Source of the DNA: Okeanomitos corallinicola TIOX110 | GTDB taxonomy: Bacteria; Cyanobacteriota; Cyanobacteriia; Cyanobacteriales; Nostocaceae | Assembly: GCF_038050375.1 (NCBI RefSeq) | Contig: NZ_CP150886.1 | Location: forward strand, 3,947,318 to 4,011,317 | DNA length: 64,000 nt | Reading direction: 5' to 3' | The notes under the pieces: model-generated | What the model was told of the DNA's origin: nothing | The model's database searches: none | Seen by the model: the letters and a program-made list of their open reading frames with translations, nothing else | Part shown: positions 1 through 8,998 of the stretch, piece after piece | How positions within the stretch are numbered: position 1 is the first letter of the stretch | How the letters are laid out: every line of letters begins with the position of its first letter | Translations under genes and position numbers: made by a program

Positions 1-2
1 AA

Positions 3-1235
3 GTAGTCGAGCGGCATATCATTCAAAGAAATCATCCCCATTATCAGGAGATTGATAAATTATGTTTTGCTGCCAAAAACCTCTACAATTATGCTAACTT
101 TCACATTCGCCAAAGTTTCATCTTTGCTCAAAAATATCTTGACTACAATTGTTTAGCAAAACAATTAAAAGGGACAGAACCATACCAGGCCTTACCAGCC
201 AAAGTAGCCCAACAAGTATTATTAGGACTACATCGCAACTGGTTAAGTTTTTTTGCAGCAATTAAAGCTTATGCAGAAGATAAATCCAAATTTTTAGGTA
301 GACCCAAATTACCTAAATATAAACACAAAGAAAAAGGTAGACATTTATTAGTTTATACAGCCCAAGCAGTGAGTAAACCCAAAATGAAATCTGGGTTGAT
401 TCATCTGTCACAAACACAGATTCACATTCCTACAAAAGTAGATTATTGTTATCTAAATCAAGTAAGAATTGTCCCCAAGATTGACCATTATGTAGTAGAA
501 GTTGTCTATGAAAAAGAGGAAACAGATTATGGTTTAGACAGTAATGCTATAGCAGCGATTGATTTAGGCATAGATAATCTAGCAACCTTAACATCAAACC
601 AGCCGGGATTTACACCAGTTCTGGTTTCCGGGCGGATTATCAAATCAATTAATCGTTATTATAATCAAAGAAAAGCCAATTTACAATCTTTACTACCTGC
701 ACATCAAAAGACCTCTAAACGATTACAAAGTTTAACTAAAAAACGGAATTTTCGAGTAGATGATTATCTGCATAAAGCCAGTCGCTTAATTATTAACCAT
801 TTAGTCAAGTGTGGGATTGGGACTTTAGTAATAGGTCAAAATTCCTTGTGGAAACAGAATGGGAATTTGGGCAGTAGAAATAATCAAAACTTTGTTTGTA
901 TTCCCCATACTCGATTTGTACAGCAGTTGAGTTATAAAGCGAAATTAGTGGGGATAAATGTATTGGTTTCTGAGGAGTCTTACACTTCTGTAGCTTCTTT
1001 TTTAGACCAAGATGTGATTCCTACTTATGGCAAAGTTGACTCGAAAGAAGTTAAATTTAGTGGTCGCAGAATCAAAAGTAAACTTTATAGAGCAGGTAAT
1101 GGTTTATTCATTCATGCTGATGTCAATGGTAGTTTGAATATTTTACGAAAAGTAGTCCCGACAGCTTTTAGTCTAGGGATAGGGGGCGTTGTAGTTCGCC
1201 CCGTCGGGGTTATTCCCGGCCAACGAAAGGCATGA
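3..1235 (+). CDS. tnpB: IS200/IS605-family TnpB (OrfB) RNA-guided nuclease-like protein, 5' end outside window
   Basis: The reading frame is open from the left edge of the window and continues without a stop to the TGA at 1233-1235, so the true start lies upstream. An apparent GTG start at 369 is internal. The N-terminal part (VERHII..HPHYQEIDKLCFAAKNLYN) is the conserved OrfB helix-turn-helix region; the C-terminal half is a RuvC-like fold with the first Asp in AAIDLGIDNLATL and the last Asp in IHADVNGSLNIL. The usual RuvC-II Glu position reads VIGQN, so Gly replaces Glu. The Cys4 zinc finger is also absent: SEESYTSVASF is followed by no CxxC pair. Both traits occur in a large cyanobacterial subgroup. 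No tnpA is visible. A small GC hairpin (1199-1209, CCCC-GTC-GGGG) lies at the 3' end of the gene, where the guide RNA scaffold usually maps. Confidence 0.9.
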   Translation, partial: VVERHIIQRNHPHYQEIDKLCFAAKNLYNYANFHIRQSFIFAQKYLDYNCLAKQLKGTEPYQALPAKVAQQVLLGLHRNWLSFFAAIKAYAEDKSKFLGRPKLPKYKHKEKGRHLLVYTAQAVSKPKMKSGLIHLSQTQIHIPTKVDYCYLNQVRIVPKIDHYVVEVVYEKEETDYGLDSNAIAAIDLGIDNLATLTSNQPGFTPVLVSGRIIKSINRYYNQRKANLQSLLPAHQKTSKRLQSLTKKRNFRVDDYLHKASRLIINHLVKCGIGTLVIGQNSLWKQNGNLGSRNNQNFVCIPHTRFVQQLSYKAKLVGINVLVSEESYTSVASFLDQDVIPTYGKVDSKEVKFSGRRIKSKLYRAGNGLFIHADVNGSLNILRKVVPTAFSLGIGGVVVRPVGVIPGQRKA

Positions 1236-1283
1236 GATATTTGTCTATGTTTTTTGGAACTATAGAACCCATTTGGGATCTAT

Positions 1284-1541
1284 CTAACCAGTGGCTAGTC
1301 TTTTAAGCATGAGGCGCGCCAAACAAAGATTAATCTTGGTGGTGGCATGATCCAAAGTGCGCTCAAAATTTTTGACTAGACTTTTACAGCGTTCCATCCA
1401 AGAGTTGGTTCTTTCTATGACCCATCTGGCTTTAACTAGCACAAAGCCTGTTTTTCCCTCTTTCTACTTTTGAGTTTTTGAAGGTTTTGGTGATAACTGG
1501 AACTTAATCTTGGTCATAATAGCCGGATCAACTTTCTTCAT
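1284..1541 (-). pseudogene. Remnant of an IS5-type DDE transposase (C-terminal end)
   Basis: On the minus strand the region reads MKKVDPAIMTKIKF.., meets an in-frame TAG, then continues in the same frame as KEGKTGFVLVKARWVIERT followed by NSWMERCKSLVKNFERTLDH and a run ending KRLATG-stop. The WVIERTNSWMERCKSL stretch is the C-terminal (E-containing) signature of IS5-family transposases common in Nostocales. Only about 85 residues remain, there is an internal stop, and the catalytic N-terminal part is missing. It is therefore a decayed insertion sequence, lying directly downstream of the tnpB element. Confidence 0.75.
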
Positions 1542-1561
1542 AACTTAATTAGTAACTAAAT

Positions 1562-2266
1562 TTAATTATCTATATAACCTCCTGCGTAGGTAATAACGCA
1601 CATTTGTCTATAGGATTTATGAATACCAAAAGCAACACCAGCTACTTTAAAATCAGGGTTAAAAATATTAGTTCTATGACCCCGTGAAGGTACACCATCA
1701 TCAATAATTAATTGCATGATAATATCTTGGGCAGTATTAGAACCATAACTAATATTTTCTGCTGCTGTTTTTTGCCATTGACCATAACGATTAATACGAG
1801 TAAAAGGGGTACTACCATCACTACCATTATGACCTGTAACACCTTTTGGTCCTTGATCTTTAACGTGGTCTTTTGCACCTAAAGACATTCCTTTAGAGGT
1901 AGTTAAAGCACCTACAGGACGGACTGATTTTAAAAAAGCGATCGCCTCATCAACAGGTTTTACTCCTTCTTGAGTAATTAAATAAGTATTACGAGATAAT
2001 TTGACTTTATTCCCCTGAAAACGCCGACGATAGTTTTCTAAAATCGGTATATAGGATTTAGGATTAGTTCTAATTTTGTTAGTTTCGTTGATGATTTGTT
2101 GTTCTAGAGGTGAAAGGTAATTAGCTTGTGCTAATAGTTGAGAAGAATCAGATTTTAATATTTCTGGTTTTGGTTCTTCTATTGATTGTTTAGATTGTAG
2201 AATTTGGTGAGAAAAACCACCTACTAAGGTGATAGGTAGTAATAACCAAAATTTAAAATTACTCAT
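1562..2266 (-). CDS. CAP (SCP/PR1) domain secreted protein
   Basis: A 234-residue protein with an N-terminal hydrophobic segment ([15 protein letters not shown]) that looks like a signal peptide or anchor, a short linker, then a CAP domain from about residue 53. It opens with [18 protein letters not shown], the usual CAP first helix, and carries the conserved [15 protein letters not shown] and [11 protein letters not shown] motifs that supply the His/Glu cavity residues. Bacterial CAP proteins are extracellular or periplasmic; their molecular activity is mostly unknown (proteolytic or ligand-binding roles have been proposed). It sits downstream of the dsbA-like gene on the same strand about 100 bp away, so the two exported proteins may be cotranscribed. 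Confidence 0.85.
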   Translation of the reverse strand: MSNFKFWLLLPITLVGGFSHQILQSKQSIEEPKPEILKSDSSQLLAQANYLSPLEQQIINETNKIRTNPKSYIPILENYRRRFQGNKVKLSRNTYLITQEGVKPVDEAIAFLKSVRPVGALTTSKGMSLGAKDHVKDQGPKGVTGHNGSDGSTPFTRINRYGQWQKTAAENISYGSNTAQDIIMQLIIDDGVPSRGHRTNIFNPDFKVAGVAFGIHKSYRQMCVITYAGGYIDN

Positions 2267-2304
2267 TAATTACCTCTGTGATTTTTTAAAGTGGGAAAAT
2301 CCAG

Positions 2305-2345
2305 ATCCCCGACTTCTCAAATGAGATAAGAAAGAAACCGGGGAT
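2305..2345. repeat. Interspersed hairpin repeat (ATCCCCG...CGGGGAT)
   Basis: ATCCCCG at 2305-2311 and CGGGGAT at 2339-2345 form a stem, with partly complementary GACTTCT and AGAAAG inside. This 'atccccgacttct' motif is a widespread intergenic repeat of Nostocales genomes. It lies between the dsbA-like and CAP genes and may act as a weak terminator for the former. Confidence 0.5.
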
Positions 2346-2364
2346 GTTCTGATATGGCTAGATA

Positions 2365-3111
2365 TTATTTATCTACAGTGAGGATACCCTCAATTTCTGA
2401 TAACTTCACCAGACCGGACACATTTTTACCATTAATAATGAAAGAAGGTGTTCCAGAAAGTCCCAGTGTGTTAGCTAGTTGGATATCTTTTTGAATTGCT
2501 GTATCTGCTAAATTGCGGTCACGTTTAAATTGTTCTAAATCTAAATTCAAGTTTTTAGCAATATCTAAATATAAACTTTCTCCCAGCTTTTCTTGATTTG
2601 CAAATAAAGCATCATGATATTGCCAAAATTTACCTTGTTGTTCTGCTGCATAAGCTGCTTTGGCTGCGGGTAAAGCTTGGTCATGAATTTGAACAAGGGG
2701 GAAATTTTTATAAACTAAGGTAAGTTGATTGGGATATTTTGCTAACAAGCTTTTGAGGGTTTTTTGTGCTTCGGCACAATAGGGACATTCAAAGTCAGAA
2801 AACTCTAATAGCACAGTTTGAAATTGCTTTGCACCTGTGGTAGGAGAATCACCAATTATAGCTTGAGGATTGCGTCTTAAATCTTGTAAAAAACTTTGTC
2901 TTTTTTGTTGAACTTTTTGTTGCTGTTCTTGTTGATATACTTGCACACTTTCGATGATTGCTTTAGGATTTTGACGGATAATTTCTAATACTTGTTGTTC
3001 TAATTTGGGGTCAATTTTGATGTCAGCTTGGGCTGGAAATGACCAGCTAAGAAATAAACAAATTAAGCTGATAGTTACCCAGATTTGCAGATTTTTAAAA
3101 ATTATCAACAT
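2365..3111 (-). CDS. DsbA/Com1-like thiol:disulfide oxidoreductase (exported)
   Basis: A 248-residue protein with a clear signal peptide (hydrophobic residues 9-25, AQA-D cleavage site near residue 29). A Gln-rich helical spacer (YQQEQQQKVQQKRQS, about residues 59-73) precedes a thioredoxin-fold domain. The active site C109-P-Y-C112 sits in LEFSDFECPYCAEAQ, and the cis-Pro loop is SGTPSF near residue 220. The insert LPAAKAAYAAEQQGKFWQYH is typical of the DsbA_2/Com1 (Thioredoxin_4) family. Expected role: oxidation or isomerisation of cysteines in the periplasm or lumen. The exact substrate cannot be told from sequence. Confidence 0.88.
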   Translation of the reverse strand: MLIIFKNLQIWVTISLICLFLSWSFPAQADIKIDPKLEQQVLEIIRQNPKAIIESVQVYQQEQQQKVQQKRQSFLQDLRRNPQAIIGDSPTTGAKQFQTVLLEFSDFECPYCAEAQKTLKSLLAKYPNQLTLVYKNFPLVQIHDQALPAAKAAYAAEQQGKFWQYHDALFANQEKLGESLYLDIAKNLNLDLEQFKRDRNLADTAIQKDIQLANTLGLSGTPSFIINGKNVSGLVKLSEIEGILTVDK

Positions 3112-3283
3112 GAGAAAATACCCGATAAATACCTTACCTAGATTACTTGAAAGTGGTGACTGTGATTACAATTTGCCAAAAAATTTTACATTGGTGGTAA
3201 TATTATCAATATTTGTGTTGTTTGTAGATATTATGAGTTAAATTTTTATAAAGTTCTAGATTAGAAAAACGTTATCATAAACA

Positions 3284-4102
3284 ATGCACACAGACACAAT
3301 ATTTTATCAAATCTTCCTCACCTTCCACACTTTATTATTTGAATTACTCGGAGAACCTACAGAAAATGCAGTAGGTTATGAATTTACCTCTGTAGAAGTC
3401 AAAGAAAAAGCCTTCCGATTTGATGGAATATTCATGCCAGATAATGTGGAAAAACCCATTTATTTTGTTGAGGTACAATTTCAAAACAAACCAGAATTTT
3501 ACTGGAAATTGATTACAGAAATCAACATTTATCTCAATCAATATAAACCCAAACAAGATTGGCAAGCTGTAGCTTTATTTGCAAAACGTAGTTTGGATGT
3601 GGCAGAATTGACTAATTACCAACAAGAATTGGTTAATAATGGTCGCATCAAACGAATTTATTTAGATGAAATACCATCAGGTTCAATTGGGATGGGGTTA
3701 ATTGAATTAATTGTCAGTAAAGAAAATCAGGCACCAGAATTAGTCAAAAACTTGATGAACAGAACCAAAACAGAAATTGCCAACAACACAGAAAGAGAAG
3801 GTATCATAGATTTATTGGAAACTGTATTGCTGTCCAAGTTTTCACAATTAACCCGTCAGGAGATAGAAGTGATGTTTTTAGTCAATGATATTAAACAAAC
3901 TAAGGTATATCAAGAAGCGAAGCAAGAAGAAGCAACGAATTTACTTTTGCGTCAGTTATCCAAGCGGTTTGGAAAATTGACAGATAGTTATATCCAAACC
4001 ATTAGCAATTTGACAATAGAACAGTTAGAAGACTTGGGAGAAGCATTGTTAGATTTTGGGAATATTAATGATTTAGATGAGTGGTTAAAATCCCAAACCT
4101 AA
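3284..4102 (+). CDS. Rpn-family PD-(D/E)XK nuclease / transposase-like protein (DUF2887 + DUF4351)
   Basis: 272 residues. The N-terminal domain (1-130) matches the DUF2887/Rpn group. A PD-(D/E)XK-type core is visible as D47 in RFDGIFMP and E63-V-Q65 in YFVEVQFQ. The C-terminal 60 residues (LLLRQLSKRFGKL..LEDLGEALLDF..DLDEWL) are the DUF4351 helical module found at the end of many cyanobacterial Rpn-like proteins. These proteins are multicopy in cyanobacteria. E. coli Rpn proteins are DNA endonucleases that promote RecA-independent recombination; a role here is by family only. It is convergent with dnaE-N, with only 9 bp between stops. Confidence 0.8.
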   Translation: MHTDTIFYQIFLTFHTLLFELLGEPTENAVGYEFTSVEVKEKAFRFDGIFMPDNVEKPIYFVEVQFQNKPEFYWKLITEINIYLNQYKPKQDWQAVALFAKRSLDVAELTNYQQELVNNGRIKRIYLDEIPSGSIGMGLIELIVSKENQAPELVKNLMNRTKTEIANNTEREGIIDLLETVLLSKFSQLTRQEIEVMFLVNDIKQTKVYQEAKQEEATNLLLRQLSKRFGKLTDSYIQTISNLTIEQLEDLGEALLDFGNINDLDEWLKSQT

Positions 4103-4111
4103 AAACTAAAT

Positions 4112-6745
4112 TTAGGTTGGTAAATTTGGGACTTGTAATAAATCTAAACCTCTCTCAAATATTTCATCAATGGGCAACATTTCCCCAGCAGTAGTCATGA
4201 ATTTATGATCTTTTGTTGCCCTAATTTTTGAACCATCATCTAAACAATATTCATATAATTCTTGGACTCCCCGATGATGCCATTGGGCTATCGGTTGAGT
4301 ATAAATATTACCATTTTTATCTACGCTAAATACATTACATTCTATCTGCTTTTCGACAATTTCCCCAATGGGTAAAAAGCCATATTCCACTGTTAAAATT
4401 TCAGTTTCATAACTTAAACAATATTCGGCAAACTTTAACATATCCGCAAATAGTTGTTCTGCTACTTGCTTTTTCACTCCATTTTTGGTTGACCCATCAA
4501 TAAACTTTTCTTTTTGTTTCTCCATCTCTGCGACTTTCTTTTTACCCATCGCACGACGCAGTAAGTCGGCTTGTCCTAAAGAATAACCTGCCATATCTTG
4601 AGCAATTTTCATAATTTGCTCTTGATACACCATAATTCCATAGGTTTCATTTAATATCGGTTCTAAAATTCCTGTGTCATATTCAATTTCTTCTCTACCA
4701 TGTTTACGGTTAATAAACTTAGGAATTAGTCCCGCATCTAATGGACCAGGACGGTACAATGCTAAAATAGAAGAAATATCTTCAATGTTAGAAGGTTTCA
4801 AATCTCTAACTATTTGCTTCATTCCAGAAGACTCTAACTGAAATACTCCTTCTAAATCGCCTGATTCTAATAGTGAATAAGCTTTTTGTACTTCTTTAGG
4901 TAGTGTACTATGTTGCCCTTTGGCTAATATATGTTGTGCTTTTCTTTCTTGTCCAGTAATTTCATCAGGGTCTATTTTATAACCTTTACTTTCTTCAATT
5001 AAATCAATGGTTTTTTGAATTAAAGTCAGGTTTCTTAATCCTAAAAAGTCCATTTTTAATAACCCCAATGATTCTAAATCTTCCATAAAATATTGGGTAA
5101 TTACTGAACCATCATTATTGCGTTGTAAAGGGACAATTTCATCTAATGGTACTGCGGAAATAACTACACCTGCGGCATGAACACCAAAAGTTTTGTTAGT
5201 TCCTTCTATGCGCATGGCCATATCTATCCAATGGCGAACATTGGCATCATTATCATATCTGGCTTTAAATTCCGGTTCTGGGGTGTCATCGGAAATCATT
5301 ACTTTTAATTTTGTTGGTTTTCCCCTGACTACCGGAATCATTTTTGCCATTTTATCCGATTCGCTGTAAGGAACATCTAATACTCTGGCGACATCTTTTA
5401 AGACTGCTTTTGATGTTAATCTGTTAAAAGTAATAATTTGGGCGACTCTATCAGCCCCATATTTCTTAGTTACATATTCAATTACTTGATCTCGTTTTTC
5501 AATACAAAAGTCTGTATCAATATCAGGCATTGATTTCCGTTCTGGGTTCAAAAATCTTTCAAATAATAAGCCATGATGAACGGGATCAATGTTTGTAATT
5601 TTCATGGCATAAGCTACTAATGAACCTGCCGCAGAACCCCGACCGGGACCGACGGGAATGTTATTATCTCTGGCAAATTTGATGTAATCCCACACTACTA
5701 AAAAGTAGGTAGAAAAACCCATTTTTTGCAACATTTTTAATTCATATTCTAATCTTTCTTTGTAGACTTGTTCTACTTCGTTGCGAGATTTACGGTTTAA
5801 TCTTTCTAGTAAACCTTGCCATGCTACTTCTTCGGCGTAGGTATCAGGGGTATGACCGGAAGGGATGTCGGGAGTAGGGATTTTGGGATCATCCATGATG
5901 TGATAAGGTTCGACTTTATCGGCTACTTCAACTGTTGTGGCGATCGCCTCTTCTATGACATCATCAGGTAAATGATCCCGAAATAGTAGTTTCATTTCTG
6001 CGGCTGATTTGAGATATTCAGTACCGCTATATCGCATTCTTTTATCTTCAGTAATTAGCTTACTGGTTTGAATACAAAGTAAGGCATCGTGTGCTTCAAC
6101 ATCAAAACAAGAAATATAATGGGAGTCGTTAGTGGCAATAAATTTAATGCCTAATTCACGGGCAATTTTGACAATTTCTACATTCACAATTCTGTCTTCT
6201 TGTGAACCATGATCTTGAATTTCTAAATAAAAATCTTCACCAAATACTTCTTTGTACCATTTGGCAATTCTTCTCGCTATTTCTGGTCTATTACTAAGTA
6301 TGGCTTGGGGAATTTCTCCTCCTAAACAAGCGCTGGTGACTATTAAACCTTCATGATATTGTTTGAGTAAATCTTTATTAATACATGGTCGAGCAAATAT
6401 GCCTTTTCCCTGAAATCCTTGCAAATGCGAAATAGTGGTGAGTTTTACTAAGTTTTTATAACCTTTAGTATTTTTAGCTAAGACAACTTGATGATATTTA
6501 GGACGCTTGCGGTCTTGTTTCTCAATGTCACCATTGAGGATATACATTTCATTACCAATAATTGGCTTAATGGTTTTACTACGACAAATTTTAATTAATT
6601 CTACAGCACCATACATGACACCATGATCTGTTAAGGCGATCGCTTGCATATCTAATGATATTGCTTGATCTACTAATTCTGGTAACTGACTAGCACCATC
6701 TAATAGACTATAATCACTGTGAATGTGCAAAGGTACAAAAGACAT
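4112..6745 (-). CDS. dnaE: DNA polymerase III alpha subunit, N-terminal portion fused to N-half of split intein
   Basis: 877 residues: a 775-residue N-extein followed by a 102-residue N-intein. The extein starts with the PHP domain ([28 protein letters not shown]) and continues into the C-family polymerase palm. Catalytic acidic residues lie in [13 protein letters not shown], with the [14 protein letters not shown] and FGVHAAGVV motifs before and after. The extein ends in KFAEY, immediately before the intein Cys. The remainder of the alpha subunit must be encoded elsewhere by a dnaE-C gene carrying the C-intein; it is not in this window. Protein trans-splicing then gives the full replicative polymerase, as in Nostoc punctiforme and Synechocystis. 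Confidence 0.97.
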   Translation of the reverse strand: MSFVPLHIHSDYSLLDGASQLPELVDQAISLDMQAIALTDHGVMYGAVELIKICRSKTIKPIIGNEMYILNGDIEKQDRKRPKYHQVVLAKNTKGYKNLVKLTTISHLQGFQGKGIFARPCINKDLLKQYHEGLIVTSACLGGEIPQAILSNRPEIARRIAKWYKEVFGEDFYLEIQDHGSQEDRIVNVEIVKIARELGIKFIATNDSHYISCFDVEAHDALLCIQTSKLITEDKRMRYSGTEYLKSAAEMKLLFRDHLPDDVIEEAIATTVEVADKVEPYHIMDDPKIPTPDIPSGHTPDTYAEEVAWQGLLERLNRKSRNEVEQVYKERLEYELKMLQKMGFSTYFLVVWDYIKFARDNNIPVGPGRGSAAGSLVAYAMKITNIDPVHHGLLFERFLNPERKSMPDIDTDFCIEKRDQVIEYVTKKYGADRVAQIITFNRLTSKAVLKDVARVLDVPYSESDKMAKMIPVVRGKPTKLKVMISDDTPEPEFKARYDNDANVRHWIDMAMRIEGTNKTFGVHAAGVVISAVPLDEIVPLQRNNDGSVITQYFMEDLESLGLLKMDFLGLRNLTLIQKTIDLIEESKGYKIDPDEITGQERKAQHILAKGQHSTLPKEVQKAYSLLESGDLEGVFQLESSGMKQIVRDLKPSNIEDISSILALYRPGPLDAGLIPKFINRKHGREEIEYDTGILEPILNETYGIMVYQEQIMKIAQDMAGYSLGQADLLRRAMGKKKVAEMEKQKEKFIDGSTKNGVKKQVAEQLFADMLKFAEYCLSYETEILTVEYGFLPIGEIVEKQIECNVFSVDKNGNIYTQPIAQWHHRGVQELYEYCLDDGSKIRATKDHKFMTTAGEMLPIDEIFERGLDLLQVPNLPT
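4115..4420 (-). other. DnaE split intein, N-terminal half (Int-N)
   Basis: 102 residues from the catalytic Cys1 of CLSYETEIL to the terminal VPNLPT, the same length as the Npu DnaE Int-N. Block A ([14 protein letters not shown]), block B ([12 protein letters not shown] with the TxxH motif as ATKDH) and the typical end [14 protein letters not shown] are all present. Compared with Npu from memory, differences include HHRG for HDRG near residue 48 and TTAGEM for TVDGQM near residue 76. The N-extein side ends AEY. It is expected to splice in trans with a 35-36 residue C-half. Confidence 0.95.
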
Positions 6746-6889
6746 AAGTAATTAAAAATTAAAGCTAAAAAATTTAAAACCTAAAAATACTCTAGCAACT
6801 TAGTAGTTCTAAGATACTAAAAATTATGGGAACTTTCCCAAGAGAATATTTGAGTGTAGCATAATCAGGAATCATTTAGTAGGGGTTTA

Positions 6890-6918
6890 GTAGGGGTTTA
6901 GCAGTGCTAAACCCTTAC
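6890..6918. repeat. Interspersed hairpin repeat (GTAGGGGTTTAGCA / TGCTAAACCCTTAC)
   Basis: A 14-base stem with one G-U pair and a one-base centre; the left arm is also partly duplicated just upstream (AGGGGTTTAG at 6881-6890). Copies of this 'aggggtttagca' repeat are common between genes in Nostocales. It lies 50 bp past the stop of the small gene at 6967-7146 and may end its transcript. Confidence 0.5.
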
Positions 6919-6966
6919 AAGAGTTGGAAGCGGGAACAAAAACAAATATTTTCTATTCCCTATCAA

Positions 6967-7146
6967 TTAAGACTGTTGATGGCCTCTAGCATCAGAATGT
7001 TGAATCCAGCATCTTTCTAAAAGCTGAATTCTCCAGACTTGCTCAAATCTACGAGGATTCAAAATTAATTTAGTATCACTACTAAATAGGGGTTGGTTCA
7101 AATAATCCCACAGAGGAAATTTAATTTTTGTGTGGTTGGAGGTCAT
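6967..7146 (-). CDS. Small uncharacterised protein, 59 residues
   Basis: An ATG at 7146 opens a 59-codon frame ending TAA at 6967. The protein begins MTSNHTKIKFPLWDYLNQ and contains NPRRFEQVWRIQLLERCW; it is rich in Trp, Arg and Gln and has no membrane segment. Codon use and composition look protein-like rather than random (three Trp, mixed charged residues, no low complexity). I do not recognise the family. It stands alone between dnaE-N and the Hpt-macro gene, on the same strand as both, with 178 bp to the upstream gene and a hairpin repeat downstream. No strong Shine-Dalgarno sequence is visible, so the start is a best guess. Confidence 0.55.
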   Translation of the reverse strand: MTSNHTKIKFPLWDYLNQPLFSSDTKLILNPRRFEQVWRIQLLERCWIQHSDARGHQQS

Positions 7147-7324
7147 GGAATGAAGAAAATATTATAAAATTGCCTGGGCAGTAGTTGGTCTTTTATTTAA
7201 AACGTTTATATAATAAATAAGTTCCTACTACTAACACCTTTATCATTCAAGACTAATCCAGTATTTTCGGAATGTCTCCGTAATTATTGCCTAACTTAAA
7301 AAAATTTTACTTTGCATCTGTTGA

Positions 7325-8404
7325 TTAAACTGTAACTGAAGCTAAAACTTGACGCTGATAAGAGTTTTGTAAAGGTGGCACGCTAAAGAGAAAATTTTGA
7401 TATGCCATAGACATTTGTCTAGCGATTTCATCAATAGGAACACTACCAGGACTTGTTCCTAAACCGGGAATAGCGACTATATTAATTTGCTTATGTAAAC
7501 AATTACAATAATATCTATTATGTTGACGAATAGCTAATAAAGTAGACCATAGAGCTTGATAAACATGATCATTGCCAGCTATGGAAATTTGCATTCTTAA
7601 AGTGGGAACATGAGCTATAAAAGGATGTAAAGGATGATTTGTTTCGACAATTAATGATGTACCTATGGGTTGATCTCCTAAATATTCTGCTTGAATACGA
7701 TTTTGTATAACCTGTTCAACATCGTGACCAAAAAATTCTAAGATAGCTGTATCAGTCTTATTTGTGGCTGATTTTAATGAACTGGCCGCAGTGACTATAC
7801 AATCAAAAAAAGGCAATTTGTCAAAAGTTCCATGAATGATTTCTACGTTGGGTAAACCTTCAAAGTAGTCAGCAAAGGTTCTACATAAAAAGTTTTTGGT
7901 GTCTAATAAAATTAGTTTTAATGGGATGTCATAACCCCAGGTTTTACAGGTATCTCTATTCGTGATTTTGGTTTTATAATTTGATTTATTAATTAGAAAA
8001 AGTAGATGAGAATTTAAAATATTATAAATATGATCAATGTTTTTAGTAATATCATTAACTTTCTTTTCTGTTAATCCCTCATGAGTGTTAATTTCATCAA
8101 CTAATCTTTTAATTACATCATAAATTTCTAGGAATAATGTCTGTAAAGATTGATCAGCAATAATTGGATAATGCAGTAATTTTAAACAGTCTTCTAAATA
8201 ATAGACAATTTTCTGCATTCTTGTAAATCCTAACATTGCCGAGCCTCCTTTCATACTAAAGGTAGCTCGGAACATAGCATCTAATTCTTCTTGATTATTA
8301 ATTGTATTTTGTAAATCAGATAAACCTGTGTAGATGGTCTGGAGATGCTCCTGTGACTCGGTGATAAAATAACCGATGATTTTTTTAAACTCTTGGGGGT
8401 TCAT
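7325..8404 (-). CDS. Degenerate Hpt domain fused to a macro (ADP-ribose-binding-like) domain
   Basis: 359 residues. Residues 1-115 form an Hpt four-helix module (ESQEHLQTIYTGL, then DAMFRATFSMKGGSAMLGF). In active Hpt domains the phospho-accepting His sits before S-x-K-G-G, but here that residue is Phe49. After a helical linker, residues 160-345 follow the macro-domain pattern: LPNVEIIHGTFDKL, DCIVTAASS, FFGHDVEQVIQNRI, PIGTSLIVET, HVPTLRMQI, IPGLGTSPGSVP and ARQMSMAYQNF. The usual ligand loop N-x-x-x-G-x-M-D-G-G is replaced by SLKSATNKTD, so ADP-ribose binding or hydrolysis is doubtful. It may be a non-enzymatic signalling or scaffold protein. The domain assignment is firm by pattern; the function is unknown. 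Confidence 0.75.
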   Translation of the reverse strand: MNPQEFKKIIGYFITESQEHLQTIYTGLSDLQNTINNQEELDAMFRATFSMKGGSAMLGFTRMQKIVYYLEDCLKLLHYPIIADQSLQTLFLEIYDVIKRLVDEINTHEGLTEKKVNDITKNIDHIYNILNSHLLFLINKSNYKTKITNRDTCKTWGYDIPLKLILLDTKNFLCRTFADYFEGLPNVEIIHGTFDKLPFFDCIVTAASSLKSATNKTDTAILEFFGHDVEQVIQNRIQAEYLGDQPIGTSLIVETNHPLHPFIAHVPTLRMQISIAGNDHVYQALWSTLLAIRQHNRYYCNCLHKQINIVAIPGLGTSPGSVPIDEIARQMSMAYQNFLFSVPPLQNSYQRQVLASVTV

Positions 8405-8998
8405 AGCTTTAACCTTGATCTGAATATTAAGTTATTAGTTAAAGGCTTTAATAAAAATTCATTTTAGACAATGAGTTTCAATTTATACATTTTTAAAGTT
8501 ATGAAAGGTTCAATTAATATTTACCATATATTAGATTACCCACTTTTCACTTAATTTATATCTTCAGCCAAAATTAAACTCATATTCATTACATTGCTTT
8601 GTTGATTCATCTAACCTATGTATGGGCGATTTTCTGTGCATAAATACAATACTATATTTACAATTGTTGAGATTAACATATAACTAAACATTCTATCAAT
8701 CATGCTTCTATAAATACGGTTCAGATTTTAGCATCTGAATTATGGTCAAATGTGATTATCTACTTATATATTCGTGGTAATTTGAAGACATGATACACCA
8801 ATTTTCATAATAACTAGTTTATAAAACACTTGACAGTGAGTATTACGTATGAGTATATTCAAGTAAGTGATGAGTAACCACTAAGTCAAATTCTGCTGGT
8901 GAGTCTAACTTTTCTAAGTATATTAGAAATACAAATGTTATATCGAAATAATACTAAAAGAATAATGATTTTACGTCGTTCATGAAATCTATATTCAA
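8405..8998. other. Gene-free stretch between divergent genes
   Basis: 594 bp of AT-rich DNA between the Hpt-macro gene (minus) and the TIGR03032 gene (plus). It should hold both promoters. I see no RNA gene, no strong hairpin and no open frame with a convincing start. Confidence 0.5.

Noticed and set aside
369-1235. GTG at 369 as the start of tnpB
   Set aside because: The same frame is open and TnpB-like to the left edge, so this is an internal codon.
3005-3241. 78-residue plus-strand frame
   Set aside because: It overlaps the dsbA-like signal peptide region antisense and lacks a ribosome site.
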